Notes: generated by a model from the sequence alone, not told the origin. Shown: positions 26,774 to 35,764, numbered from the stretch's first letter. The stretch is 64,000 nt of DNA from DASWTL01 sp966250385 (GCA_966250385.1 CBINHC010000004.1:235021-299020), one strand, 5' to 3'. A program made the numbers and translations.

Positions 26774-28573
26774 TTAGAAACGTTTCCGGCGGTCTCCGCC
26801 CTCACGTCTTCCGCCCGGACTTTTGTCTTCCCGTCGTTTTCCGGAGAAATCGCGGAAGCCGCCGCCGTCACGGCGATCACGGCCACCGGCAGTCCGGCGT
26901 TCACGGAAGGTTCCGCCGCTGCTCCGTTCACGGCTTCCGCCGCTTCTGGTGCCAACCGCACGGTCTCCGGCCAGCTCGATCCTTACGGAACGGCCCTGGT
27001 GTTCGGCATCCCGGAAGTTCTGAACTACGGTGTCAGCTACTTCGTTCTCTACTTCAAAGAAAGTGAAAACGCCTTTCAGGTCGATCTTTCCGACCGAGCG
27101 TCCGCTGATCTTTGCCGTGTTGCAGATGTAGCCCAGCATGTCACCGCGGGTGAAGTCATCCACGGAACCCAGGTTGATGAACAGCCGGGTATAGTCCGCG
27201 TTGGAACTTGTCCGCGCCATGCGTTCGCCGCTGTCCCGTCTGTCTTCAGAAGCATTCAGGTCAGGAGCGTTCCTGTAGTATTCGAGGAAACGGTTGAACT
27301 CAAGGGAAGCAAACCGTTTGATGATCTCTTCCTTGTCCAGTTCCTTGAATTCCTCCATGATGCGGGGAATATATTGTTCGATCTGCGCTTCGTTCACTTC
27401 CACATTGTGGACCTTGTGAACCAGGGCGAAGAGCTGTTTCTCGCAAACATCGAACCCGGTAGGGATCTCCGCCTTGGTGAACTGCTTTCCGATCACGCGC
27501 TCGATCTGACGGATCTTTCCTGCTTCCTTCTGGTTGATAATGGAGATCGATACCCCGGACTTTCCGGCACGGGCTGTACGGCCGCTCCGGTGGGTGTAGT
27601 TCTCGATTTCGTCCGGCAGCGAGTAGTTGATAACGTGGGTCACGTCGTTAACGTCGATACCCCGTGCAGCTACATCCGTTGCGATCAGCAACTGCAGGCT
27701 GCGGTCCCGGTAACGTTTCATCACTTTGTCACGCTGCTGCTGTGACAGGTCTCCGTGCAGGGCATCGGCGTTGTAACCGTCCTTGATCAGGGATTCCGCA
27801 ATTTCCTGTGTTTCTATCTTGGTGCGGCAGAAAACGATACCGAAGATCTCAGGATTGAAATCCACGATGCGTTTGAAGGCAGCATATTTATCACGGGCAC
27901 GAACCACATAGTATTCGTGTTCGATATTGGCGTTGCCTGTATTCTTGGTACCCATGGTCAGCTCATGGGGATCCGTCATGTATTTCTTGGAGATCCGGCG
28001 TACTTCGGAAGGCATGGTTGCCGAGAATAACCAGGTCTTCTTCTCGTCAGGAGTCGTTGAAAGGATTTCATCGATATCTTCCTGAAATCCCATGTTCAGC
28101 ATTTCATCCGCCTCGTCAAGAACAACATAGTTTACTCTTGAAAAGTCGATGGCCTTACGGTTGATGATATCAAGCATACGGCCGGGCGTTGCAACAACGA
28201 TTTGTACTCCCCGTTTGATTTCGCGCAGCTGGTCGGAAATGCTGGCTCCGCCATATACGGCTACCACTTTAACGTTCGGGAGGTTTTTGGAATAGTTCTT
28301 CAGATCATTGGTGATCTGCAAACACAATTCACGGGTAGGGCACAGGACAAGTGCCTGGGGGTGATTTTTTTCAAAATCCAGTAATTCTAACAGAGGCAGG
28401 CCAAATGCTGCCGTCTTTCCGGTTCCTGTTTGAGCTAATCCGACAAAATCGTTGCTGCCTGAAAGTAATACCGGGATGGCTTGTTCCTGGATCGGCGTGG
28501 GATTGACAAATCCCAGTTCAGTGATGGCATTAACAATATCATGACGGATACCCAATGTACTAAATGGGTTCAT
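26774..28573 (-). CDS. DEAD-box ATP-dependent RNA helicase (DeaD/DbpA type)
   Basis: 599 residues. All helicase motifs are present: Q motif PTPIQEQAIP, motif I AQTGTGKT (47-54), PTREL, TPGR, DEAD, SAT, then in the second RecA lobe HGDLSQQQRD, ATDVAARGID and HRSGRTARAG. After residue 470 comes a DbpA-type RNA-binding domain (TRLFINLGSVDDFTRGDMLG, then GKIDLKGVFTFFEVEN). The last 60 residues are Arg/Gly-rich (RGG-like), a non-specific RNA-binding tail. Expected role: ribosome assembly, mRNA remodelling and growth in the cold. Several antisense frames in this gene are artefacts of its codon bias. Confidence 0.95.
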   Translation of the reverse strand: MNPFSTLGIRHDIVNAITELGFVNPTPIQEQAIPVLLSGSNDFVGLAQTGTGKTAAFGLPLLELLDFEKNHPQALVLCPTRELCLQITNDLKNYSKNLPNVKVVAVYGGASISDQLREIKRGVQIVVATPGRMLDIINRKAIDFSRVNYVVLDEADEMLNMGFQEDIDEILSTTPDEKKTWLFSATMPSEVRRISKKYMTDPHELTMGTKNTGNANIEHEYYVVRARDKYAAFKRIVDFNPEIFGIVFCRTKIETQEIAESLIKDGYNADALHGDLSQQQRDKVMKRYRDRSLQLLIATDVAARGIDVNDVTHVINYSLPDEIENYTHRSGRTARAGKSGVSISIINQKEAGKIRQIERVIGKQFTKAEIPTGFDVCEKQLFALVHKVHNVEVNEAQIEQYIPRIMEEFKELDKEEIIKRFASLEFNRFLEYYRNAPDLNASEDRRDSGERMARTSSNADYTRLFINLGSVDDFTRGDMLGYICNTAKISGRSVGKIDLKGVFTFFEVENEVADTVVQNFRDAEHQGRSVRIELAGDRAVGTRSGGSRERSSGGTFRERRTAGGRDRRDGGGFRDFSGKRREDKSPGGRREGGDRRKRF

Positions 28574-28614
28574 GATAACTTATAAGCTTAAGGCGACATT
28601 GCCAGAAGCGGGGG

Positions 28615-28622
28615 CAAAGGTA
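28615..28622 (-). promoter_or_regulatory. Promoter -7 box for the DEAD-box helicase
   Basis: Reads TACCTTTG on the minus strand, a perfect TAnnTTTG, 41 bases upstream of the helicase ATG. No clear TTG at -33. Confidence 0.5.
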
Positions 28623-28748
28623 CGCTTTTTTCCTGTCGTTTGGTAATGTGTTGTGTTTCAGTTAAACATCTTAATGTCAAGAGTGGTCCGGCGCCTGAGC
28701 GGAACCGCCTTCAGCCTCATCTAAAAGACATTAGAACCGGCGGGCATT

Positions 28749-28768
28749 CAAATAAATTTCTTTATTTG
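28749..28768. repeat. 8-bp inverted repeat upstream of the GH92 pair
   Basis: CAAATAAA (28749-28756) and TTTATTTG (28761-28768) form a perfect inverted repeat with a four-base centre, 14 bases before the first GH92 start. It could be an operator or a leader hairpin. Confidence 0.45.
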
Positions 28769-28782
28769 GTGAAAAATTTTCA

Positions 28783-31068
28783 ATGCGCTATTCCTTTCTT
28801 TTTCTTTTTCTCGTCGCCGGCCTCGCCGTCAAAGGGCAAAACGGCCCGGCCCCGGAACCTGCAGAACTGGTCAATCCCCTGATGGGGACCGCTTCGAAGC
28901 CGAGTTTGTCCAACGGGAACACCTATCCTGCGGTGGGGGTGCCCTGGGGAATGAACCTCTGGACTCCCCAGACCGGTACGATGGGTCATGGCTGGACCTA
29001 TACCTATGATGCGGACAAGATCCGCGGACTGAAACAGACCCACCAGCCGTCGCCCTGGATGAATGATTACGGGCAGTTTTCGATCATGGCCGTGACCGGT
29101 TCAAAAAAGTTCAGCCAGGATGACCGGGCAAGCTGGTTCTCCCACAAGTCGGAGATATCCAAGCCCTACTATTACAGCGTCTATCTCTCCGATGCGGATG
29201 TGACCGCCGAACTGACCCCTACGGAAAGATCGGCCCAGTTCAGGTTCACGTTTCCGCAGTCCGACAGTTCGTTTATCGTGATCGACGCGTTCGACAAGGG
29301 ATCCTATGTCAAGGTCATACCCGCAGAGCGGAAGGTTATCGGTTATTCCACCCGCTACAGCCGGGGGAAGCTTCCGAATTTCAAAAACTACTTCGTGGTC
29401 TATTTTGACAAGCCCTTCAAATCCGCTGATACGTGGCACGGGAAAACCCTGGCAAAGGACACGCTTGAGTTGAAAGCCGATCATGCCGGTGCGGTGCTTG
29501 GATTCCAGACGTCCAGGGGCGAGCAGATCCATGCACGGATCGCTTCCTCCTTCATCAGCGTGGAGCAGGCTGAACTGAACCTGCAACGCGAGGTCGGAAA
29601 GGATTCCTTTGAGAATACCCGGCAGAAAGCCCGGGATTCCTGGAACGAGAAGCTGGGCCGGATCCGCGTGGAAGGCGGAACGGATGAGCAGCTGCGGACG
29701 TTCTATTCCTGCCTGTACCGGACCCTGTTCTTTCCCAATAAACTCTATGAAATAAACGCTGAGAACCGCATCGTTCACTACAGCCCGTACAACGGGAAAA
29801 TCCTTCCCGGCTATATGTTCGGCGGGACCGGTTTCTGGGACACGTTCCGGGCCCTTTACCCGTTCCTGAACCTGGTTTACCCGTCCATCAACCGGGAAAT
29901 GCAGGAAGGCCTGATCAACGATTACAAGGAGGGCGGGTGGCTGCCGGAGTGGTCCAGCCCGGGGTATGCCGATATCATGATCGGGAATAACTCAGCTTCC
30001 GTGGTGGCCGACGCCTGGCTTAAGGGCCTCCGCGGATATGATATCAATACGCTTTACGAGGCGCTCCTGCACGGCGCCAATAATGAGGGGCCGATGACGG
30101 CCGTCGGCCGTGCCGGCGTGAACTATTACAACGAGCTGGGTTATGTACCCTACGATGCCGGGATCAATGAGAACGCAGCCAGGACCCTGGAGTATGCGTA
30201 CGATGATTTCGCCATTTACCAGCTGGCAAAGGCCCTGAAAAGGCCCCAGGCGGAGATCGATCTGTATGCCCGGCGAAGCCAGAACTACCGGAACCTGTTC
30301 GATCCGGCATCGGGACTGATGCGCGGCAAGAACAAAGACGGGTCGTTCCAGAGCCCGTTCAATCCTTTCAAGTGGGGCGACGCTTTTACCGAGGGAAACA
30401 GCTGGCATTACTCATGGTCCGTATTCCATGATGTTCAGGGCCTGATCGGCCTGATGGGAGGCCGTGAGCGCTTCACCGCCAAACTCGACTCGGTCTTTAC
30501 GCTGCCGCCGGTGTTTGACGAAAGTTATTACGGTTCGGTTATCCACGAGATCCGGGAGATGCAGATCGCCGGCATGGGGCAGTATGCTCACGGAAACCAG
30601 CCGATCCAGCATATGATCTACCTGTATAATTATGCAGGCGAGCCGTGGAAGGCCCAGTACTGGGTCCGGGAAACGATGAATCGGCTTTATAAGGCAACGC
30701 CTGACGGTTATTGCGGGGATGAGGACAACGGCCAGACATCAGCCTGGTATGTGTTCTCCGCGCTCGGTTTCTACCCGGTAACTCCGGCGACCGATCAGTA
30801 TGTCGTCGGTGCGCCTCTTTTCAGGAAGGCCACGGTCCTGCTGGAGAACGGGCGCTCGATCGTGATCAACGCGCCGCAGAACACCGGTGAGACCCGGTAC
30901 ATCCGTTCCGCCAGGTTCAACGGCAAAGCATTTACCCGGAACTATCTGAACCATTTTGAGCTCCTGAAGGGGGCTACCATCGATTTCAATATGACGGCAA
31001 CCCCGGAAAAGACCCGGGGCACTGCGGACAAGGATTTTCCTTATTCTTTTTCAACCGGAAAACAGTAG
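28783..31068 (+). CDS. GH92 family alpha-1,2-mannosidase (first of a pair)
   Basis: 761 residues. Signal peptide MRYSFLFLFLVAGLAVKG, no lipobox, so periplasmic. The N-terminal beta-sandwich starts at LVNPLMGTAS and the (alpha/alpha)6 barrel follows. GH92 landmarks: EGNSWHY near residue 537 (general acid Glu), GNQPIQHMIYLYNYAG, and the acidic cluster GDEDNGQTSAWYVFSALGFY at about 645-664 (base and calcium region). GH92 enzymes are inverting, calcium-dependent exo-alpha-mannosidases that trim yeast mannan or N-glycans. The next GH92 gene starts three bases after the stop, so the two are co-translated. The two proteins differ enough (WTPQTGTMGHGW here) to suggest different linkage preference. 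Confidence 0.95.
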   Translation: MRYSFLFLFLVAGLAVKGQNGPAPEPAELVNPLMGTASKPSLSNGNTYPAVGVPWGMNLWTPQTGTMGHGWTYTYDADKIRGLKQTHQPSPWMNDYGQFSIMAVTGSKKFSQDDRASWFSHKSEISKPYYYSVYLSDADVTAELTPTERSAQFRFTFPQSDSSFIVIDAFDKGSYVKVIPAERKVIGYSTRYSRGKLPNFKNYFVVYFDKPFKSADTWHGKTLAKDTLELKADHAGAVLGFQTSRGEQIHARIASSFISVEQAELNLQREVGKDSFENTRQKARDSWNEKLGRIRVEGGTDEQLRTFYSCLYRTLFFPNKLYEINAENRIVHYSPYNGKILPGYMFGGTGFWDTFRALYPFLNLVYPSINREMQEGLINDYKEGGWLPEWSSPGYADIMIGNNSASVVADAWLKGLRGYDINTLYEALLHGANNEGPMTAVGRAGVNYYNELGYVPYDAGINENAARTLEYAYDDFAIYQLAKALKRPQAEIDLYARRSQNYRNLFDPASGLMRGKNKDGSFQSPFNPFKWGDAFTEGNSWHYSWSVFHDVQGLIGLMGGRERFTAKLDSVFTLPPVFDESYYGSVIHEIREMQIAGMGQYAHGNQPIQHMIYLYNYAGEPWKAQYWVRETMNRLYKATPDGYCGDEDNGQTSAWYVFSALGFYPVTPATDQYVVGAPLFRKATVLLENGRSIVINAPQNTGETRYIRSARFNGKAFTRNYLNHFELLKGATIDFNMTATPEKTRGTADKDFPYSFSTGKQ

Positions 31069-31071
31069 AAC

Positions 31072-33360
31072 ATGAAGAGACTAGTACTATCGCTGCTGAT
31101 CCTGCAGCAGTTCAATGCATCGGCGCAGACCACCAAAGACCTCGCCAGGTACGCCAAACCCCTGATCGGAACCGAACGGATGGGGCATACCTTCCCGGGA
31201 GCGGCCGTGCCCTTCGGTTCGGTCCAGTTAAGCCCGGATACCGATACGATCCCGTATGAAATGGGCGGGAAATACAACGGAAAGGTTTACGAATATTGCG
31301 CCGGCTACAAATATGAGGATCCCACGATCGTGGGTTTCAGTCATACGCATTTCAGCGGAACCGGGCATTCGGACCTGGGCGACTTCCTGATCATGCCGAC
31401 GACCGGGAAGCTTCAGCTGAATCCCGGAACGGCCGATGATCCCTCGTCAGGCTACCGGTCGGCCTATTCGCACGCCACGGAAGTTGCCGAACCGGCGTAC
31501 TACAAAGTGATGCTGGAGGATCACCAGATTAAGGCGGAGCTTACCGCCACGACCCGGACCGGGTTCCATCAGTATACCTTCCCGAAATCGGACCAGGCCC
31601 ATATTATCCTGGACCTGATGGCCGGCATCTATAATTACGACAACAAAAATGTCTGGACTTCCGTCCGCGTTGAGAATGACACGCTGATCACCGGGTACCG
31701 GAAGACCAGCGGCTGGGCCCGTGACCGGACCGTGTATTTCGCGATGTCTTTTTCCAAGCCGATCAAACAGTACGGGATGAAAGACTACTCGCCGGGACAG
31801 GTCTACCGCGGGTTCTGGAGGAAGTTCGATCAGACCAGGAATTTCCCGGAAGTAGCCGGAAAGCAGCTGCGGATGTATTTCGACTTCACGACCGGTGACC
31901 AGGAGACGATCAAGGTGAAGTTCGCCATTTCGCCGGTAAGCACGAAGAATGCGCTGGAGAATATGCGCGCCGAGATCCCGCACTGGGATTTCGAAAGAAC
32001 GAAAAAAGAAGGACGGGAACTCTGGAACAGGGAGCTGGCGAAAGTGGACGTGAAAACCGGAACCGAGGCGGATATGGTCAATTTCTATACCGCGATGTAC
32101 CATGCGGCGCTGATGCCCACCGTTTATATGGATACGGACGGGTCATATAAGGGACTGGATCAGAACGTCCATAAGGCAGAGGGATTCACGAATTACACCT
32201 CATTTTCGCTGTGGGATACCTACCGGGCGGAACATCCCCTGCTGAACCTGATACAGCCCGCCAGGAATGCCGATATGGTCAGATCCATGCTCGCGCATTT
32301 CGAACAGAGCGTCCATCACATGCTTCCCGTATGGTCGCATTATGCCAATGAAAACTGGTGCATGATCGGCTACCACAGCGTGTCGGTCATCGCCGACGCG
32401 ATCATCAAGGGACTTCCCGGGATCGATGCGGAGAAAGCGCTGGAGGCATGCGTCACGACCGCCAGGAACGGGTTCTATGACGGACTGGATTCCTATATGA
32501 AGCTCGGTTACGTGCCGGAAGACAAGAGCGGATCATCCGTTTCCAAAACGTTGGAGTACGCCTATGATGACTGGTGCATCGCCCAGCTGGCCAAAAAGCT
32601 GAACCGGCAGGACATCTACCAGGAATTCATCAAAAGGTCGGAAAACTGGCGGAACGTTTATGACCGGTCCACCGGATTTATGCGGCCGAAACTCGCCGAC
32701 GGAACATTCCGGGCAGCATTCGATCCCCTGAAGACCGACAACCAGGGATTCATTGAAGGGAATGCCTGGAATTACAGCCTTTATGTTCCGCATGATCCCG
32801 AAGCGATGATCGAGATGATGGGCGGAAAGAAACGGTTCGTGACCCACCTGGACTCCCTGTTTACCATGCATCTGCCGGACGAATTCTTTGCCGAAACCGA
32901 GGATATCACGCGGGACGGCATCATCGGAAACTACGTCCACGGGAACGAGCCGGCCCACCATGTCGCCTACCTGTACAACTGGACCGATCAGCCCTGGAAA
33001 ACTCAGGAACGGGTGCGGATGATCCTGGAGAAACAATATCATAACGGACCTGCCGGTCTTGGGGGGAACGATGACTGCGGCCAGATGAGCGCCTGGTATA
33101 TCTTCAGTTCACTGGGATTCTACCCGGTGGCGCCCGGATCAACAGTATATGCGCTGGGAAGTCCCGCGGTGCAATCCGCCCGGATGGACCTGGGTAACGG
33201 GAAAACCCTGCAGATCGTTGCCAGGAACCAGGGGAAGAAGAATGTCTATGTAAGTAAGGTGGAACTGAACGGTAAGGTGCTCGACCGGCCTTTCATCGAT
33301 CACCGGGAACTGTTGCAGGGCGGCACCCTGACCTTTTACATGAGCTCAAAGCATCAGTAA
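31072..33360 (+). CDS. GH92 family alpha-1,2-mannosidase (second of a pair)
   Basis: 762 residues. Signal peptide MKRLVLSLLILQQFNASA-Q. Family motifs: KPLIGTERMGHTFPGAAVPF, GFSHTHFSGTGHSDLGD, SLWDTYRAEHPL, the general-acid region EGNAWNYS near residue 562, GNEPAHHVAYLYNW and the acidic cluster GNDDCGQMSAWYIFSSLGFY near 665. This copy has the canonical N-terminal motifs of mannose-1,2-specific GH92 enzymes, whereas its upstream partner is more divergent. Exported to the periplasm. No SusCD pair, transporter or regulator lies next to the two genes, so substrate supply must come from elsewhere. Confidence 0.96.
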   Translation: MKRLVLSLLILQQFNASAQTTKDLARYAKPLIGTERMGHTFPGAAVPFGSVQLSPDTDTIPYEMGGKYNGKVYEYCAGYKYEDPTIVGFSHTHFSGTGHSDLGDFLIMPTTGKLQLNPGTADDPSSGYRSAYSHATEVAEPAYYKVMLEDHQIKAELTATTRTGFHQYTFPKSDQAHIILDLMAGIYNYDNKNVWTSVRVENDTLITGYRKTSGWARDRTVYFAMSFSKPIKQYGMKDYSPGQVYRGFWRKFDQTRNFPEVAGKQLRMYFDFTTGDQETIKVKFAISPVSTKNALENMRAEIPHWDFERTKKEGRELWNRELAKVDVKTGTEADMVNFYTAMYHAALMPTVYMDTDGSYKGLDQNVHKAEGFTNYTSFSLWDTYRAEHPLLNLIQPARNADMVRSMLAHFEQSVHHMLPVWSHYANENWCMIGYHSVSVIADAIIKGLPGIDAEKALEACVTTARNGFYDGLDSYMKLGYVPEDKSGSSVSKTLEYAYDDWCIAQLAKKLNRQDIYQEFIKRSENWRNVYDRSTGFMRPKLADGTFRAAFDPLKTDNQGFIEGNAWNYSLYVPHDPEAMIEMMGGKKRFVTHLDSLFTMHLPDEFFAETEDITRDGIIGNYVHGNEPAHHVAYLYNWTDQPWKTQERVRMILEKQYHNGPAGLGGNDDCGQMSAWYIFSSLGFYPVAPGSTVYALGSPAVQSARMDLGNGKTLQIVARNQGKKNVYVSKVELNGKVLDRPFIDHRELLQGGTLTFYMSSKHQ

Positions 33361-33394
33361 GGCCGCCGGCATCTGTTCGTGCGGCTGAAAGCAT

Positions 33395-33430
33395 AAAAAA
33401 AGCTGTCTGGGTGACCAGGCAGCTTTTTTT
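33395..33430. terminator. Bidirectional terminator between GH92 and DUF4293 genes
   Basis: A 16-base arm (33395-33410, seven A then GCTGTCTGG) pairs with 33415-33430 over a GTGA loop with only one G-T wobble, leaving T7 on both strands. It lies between converging stops at 33360 and 33452. Confidence 0.93.
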
Positions 33431-33451
33431 ATCATATCGGAGTCGTATGCG

Positions 33452-33919
33452 TTACCGGAGACGGTCAGCCGACCGGATCAGCTTCTCATCCTTCCGGATC
33501 CCCTTTAATCCCAGGATCATGAAGAGGATCGCAATGGGAGGGAGGATCACGCCCAGTCCGTAATTTTCCAGACCGAGGGCAACCGGGCCGGCCTCCGCCT
33601 TAGCCACCTGGGCGGTCCAGAAACTCAGGCCGATGATCAGCAGGATGGTGATGTAGCTCAGGGTGATCTGGAGCTTCCGGTTCCGGAAAAGGAAAATGAT
33701 AACGAAAGGGATTATTGCAACGATAACGGTAGCGATGGTCAGTGCCAGGAACGGTTCCGTCTGGACGATCTGTCCGCTCATGTTCTCGTAAACGCCGGTC
33801 ACCCTGACCGACCGTGTGGTGCCGTCCATGTCCAGGATATCGATGTACGGGAATAACAATAAAGCAAAAAGAGCACAGGTTGCTAAGAATAACCAGATCG
33901 ATTGTATACGCTGTATCAT
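33452..33919 (-). CDS. DUF4293 family membrane protein
   Basis: 155 residues starting MIQRIQSIWLFLA, the recognisable DUF4293 opening. Four transmembrane helices (about 8-25, 58-80, 84-105 and 120-140) with a short extracytoplasmic segment carrying acidic and polar residues after the first. Function unknown; the family is widespread in Bacteroidota. I start at ATG 33917-33919; the longer frame upstream uses an alternative codon and adds a basic, non-family stretch. A box reading TATCTTTA on the minus strand lies just upstream. Confidence 0.85.
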   Translation of the reverse strand: MIQRIQSIWLFLATCALFALLLFPYIDILDMDGTTRSVRVTGVYENMSGQIVQTEPFLALTIATVIVAIIPFVIIFLFRNRKLQITLSYITILLIIGLSFWTAQVAKAEAGPVALGLENYGLGVILPPIAILFMILGLKGIRKDEKLIRSADRLR

Positions 33920-34078
33920 GATTTCAGATTTGAGTCGTAAAGATAGGGTGAAGGAGGCAGAGCGCAAAAGGCCGCATCCATTTCGCCGGAAATTCAGGTC
34001 GGGCGCCGCACGAAAACGTGTCGCGATCGACCACTAAACTTGTCATGATCAACATGGACGCCCTCCGGATTACTGGTG

Positions 34079-34086
34079 TAATTTTG
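34079..34086 (+). promoter_or_regulatory. Promoter -7 box for the DoxX-like gene
   Basis: TAATTTTG matches TAnnTTTG, 63 bases upstream of the DoxX-like ATG. No TTG at the expected -33 position. Confidence 0.4.
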
Positions 34087-34149
34087 ATCATGGATCTGAA
34101 AGCAACAGTCGGATCCGGATAACAAGACAACAGTTCAACAAGCTTAATC

Positions 34150-34575
34150 ATGAAAAAGAACAAGATCATCTTCTGGATTGCGACTGCGATCATCCTGCTC
34201 TGGGAAGGCGTCATGCCGCTAAGCACCATGCTGTTCACACCGGAATATGTCAACGTGGGAACCAAGCCGCTCGGCTATCCCGACTATTTCGCCTACACCC
34301 TGATCATCTGCAAGGTGCTCGGCGTTATCGCCATTGCCTACCCGAAAACACCTGTAAAGCTGAAGGAGTGGGCCTATGCCGGATTCGCCTATAACCTGAT
34401 CTTTGCATTCATAAGCCATGCATATGTTGATCAGAACATTGGCTTTATGCTCATGCCGCTTATCGTTTTGGCCATTCTTGCCGTCTCGTATGTGTATAAC
34501 GGCAAGCTGAGCGCCATGAAGGCCGATGATGCAACGATCAGCGAGTACCCGCCCTCATTCGCCGCAGATCATTGA
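34150..34575 (+). CDS. DoxX-like membrane protein
   Basis: 141 residues with four predicted membrane helices (about 6-25, 47-65, 72-92 and 98-115), joined by short loops, and a charged C-terminal tail. The pattern WIATAIILLWEGVMP, LGYPDYFAYTLIICKVLGVI and KLKEWAYAGFAYNLIFAFISH fits the DoxX-like (DoxX_2) family. These are small inner-membrane proteins of unclear role, sometimes tied to redox or sulfur stress. It converges with a small minus-strand ORF 16 bases away. Confidence 0.75.
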   Translation: MKKNKIIFWIATAIILLWEGVMPLSTMLFTPEYVNVGTKPLGYPDYFAYTLIICKVLGVIAIAYPKTPVKLKEWAYAGFAYNLIFAFISHAYVDQNIGFMLMPLIVLAILAVSYVYNGKLSAMKADDATISEYPPSFAADH

Positions 34576-34591
34576 ACGACTTTTCGGCCGG

Positions 34592-34723
34592 TCACTTCGG
34601 CACGGAATTGTAACCGTCTTTGAAACCTTCAGAGACCGCGACCCAGTTCAGTGCAATAAGGATGGCCAGCAGTATCAGCAAAGCCAATGCGACGAGTACT
34701 TTGTTTCTTTTAGGAGTTGCCAT
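34592..34723 (-). CDS. Small single-pass membrane protein (43 aa)
   Basis: A 43-codon frame on the minus strand, ATG at 34721-34723, TGA at 34592-34594. The product begins MATPKRNKVL, has a hydrophobic helix of about 18 residues (VALALLILLAILIALNWV) and ends with a short polar tail (SEGFKDGYNSVPK). This is a clean basic-helix-polar layout, with the GFKDGYN tail looking conserved rather than random. No family name is known to me. Its upstream region carries the 13-bp direct repeats described at 34799-34832. Confidence 0.58.
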   Translation of the reverse strand: MATPKRNKVLVALALLILLAILIALNWVAVSEGFKDGYNSVPK

Positions 34724-34798
34724 GTCAGTGTATGGGGGTGATCGGTGACTTTAAGTTTACGTTAAAAGAAAGCCGAAAGTTGTAAAAAAGCGAACCGT

Positions 34799-34832
34799 TT
34801 GAGTGAACGGTGGCGTTTGTTGAGTGAACGGT
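34799..34832. repeat. Paired 13-bp direct repeats with 21-bp period
   Basis: TTGAGTGAACGGT occurs at 34799-34811 and again at 34820-34832, exactly 21 bases (two helical turns) apart. The first copy also lies in a local inverted repeat ACCGTT-TGAGTG-AACGGT. The pair sits between the small membrane gene and truA and looks like a dimeric operator. Confidence 0.5.
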
Positions 34833-34921
34833 TTTGCCGGCGGATACCGGGTCGGCGGTATTCTTACATTTAGCAGTTTAGCATGATGCCGGAGAATCTT
34901 CCATATCAAGGGCTATAACTT

Positions 34922-34951
34922 TTGCGCTCTCCGCTCTGCTCCCTATCTTTG
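34922..34951 (+). promoter_or_regulatory. truA promoter (TTG-N19-TATCTTTG)
   Basis: TTG at 34922-34924, a 19-base spacer and a perfect -7 box TATCTTTG at 34944-34951. This is the best textbook Bacteroidota promoter in the window together with that of sucD. It ends six bases before the truA GTG codon. Confidence 0.75.
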
Positions 34952-34957
34952 CTCCCT

Positions 34958-35764
34958 GTGGGTAGCAAAAGCCGGTTTTTTTTAGAGATCTCATATCATG
35001 GAGCAGCCTATCATGGCTGGCAGGTCCAGGAGAATGCCGTGAGCGTCCAGGAAGTCCTGAACAATGCGTTAAGGACCGTCCTCCGGGAAGAGATCGAAAC
35101 GGTCGGCTGCGGCCGTACGGATACCGGCGTTCATGCCCGGGAGTTTTTCGTTCACTTTGACACGCAAAATTCCAGGCTTGCCCCCGAAAACCCGCGGCTC
35201 AATGCCGAAATCTCCAGGGTGATCCATAGTCTCAATGGCCTGCTTCCGTATGATATTGCCGTGAAGCGGCTGATACCGGTGACACCGGAGGCGCACGCCC
35301 GTTTTGATGCGACGCTTCGGTCCTATGAATATCATGTCCACTTTTCAAAGGATCCGTTCCGGCACGGTTTCTCCTGGTTCCTGCGGGACCGGCCGGATGT
35401 CGGTCTGATGAACCAGGCAGCCGGAATGATCATGGAATACAGGGACTTCAGCTGCTTCAGTAAATCCAATACGCAGACGTTTACCAACAACTGCGTGGTT
35501 TCCCGGGCGGAGTGGGTGCATGAGGGTGATGCGCTGGTCTTCCATGTTTCTGCCGACCGATTTCTGAGGAACATGGTGCGGGCGATCGTCGGAACCCTGG
35601 TTGACGTCGGCAGAAAAGCTATCGCTCCTGAGGATATCAGGAGGATCATTGAAAGTAAAAACCGGTCCCAGGCCGGAACATCGGTCCCGGCCTGTGGTTT
35701 ATATCTCACAGAGGTCCGGTACCCGTATATACACCATGCAGAAAGATCGGAATGGCAAAAGTAA
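34958..35764 (+). CDS. truA: tRNA pseudouridine(38-40) synthase TruA
   Basis: 268 residues. Catalytic motif GCGRTDTGVHA with the nucleophilic D55; FFLEISYHGAAYHGWQ at the N terminus and FRNMVRAIVGTLVDVG-like RFLRNMVRAIVGTLVDVG near the C terminus confirm TruA. It converts uridines 38-40 of many tRNAs to pseudouridine. No ATG is available: the first in-frame candidate before the conserved domain is GTG at 34958, and the next upstream, TTG 34922, is the promoter -33 element. So GTG 34958 is the likely start, placing it at or next to the transcription start. The end overlaps the following ABC gene by 13 bases. Confidence 0.93.
   Translation: MGSKSRFFLEISYHGAAYHGWQVQENAVSVQEVLNNALRTVLREEIETVGCGRTDTGVHAREFFVHFDTQNSRLAPENPRLNAEISRVIHSLNGLLPYDIAVKRLIPVTPEAHARFDATLRSYEYHVHFSKDPFRHGFSWFLRDRPDVGLMNQAAGMIMEYRDFSCFSKSNTQTFTNNCVVSRAEWVHEGDALVFHVSADRFLRNMVRAIVGTLVDVGRKAIAPEDIRRIIESKNRSQAGTSVPACGLYLTEVRYPYIHHAERSEWQK

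Noticed and set aside
26999..27745. 248-codon plus-strand frame opposite the DEAD-box helicase
   Set aside because: The minus-strand helicase is complete with all motifs, so the plus frame is a shadow.
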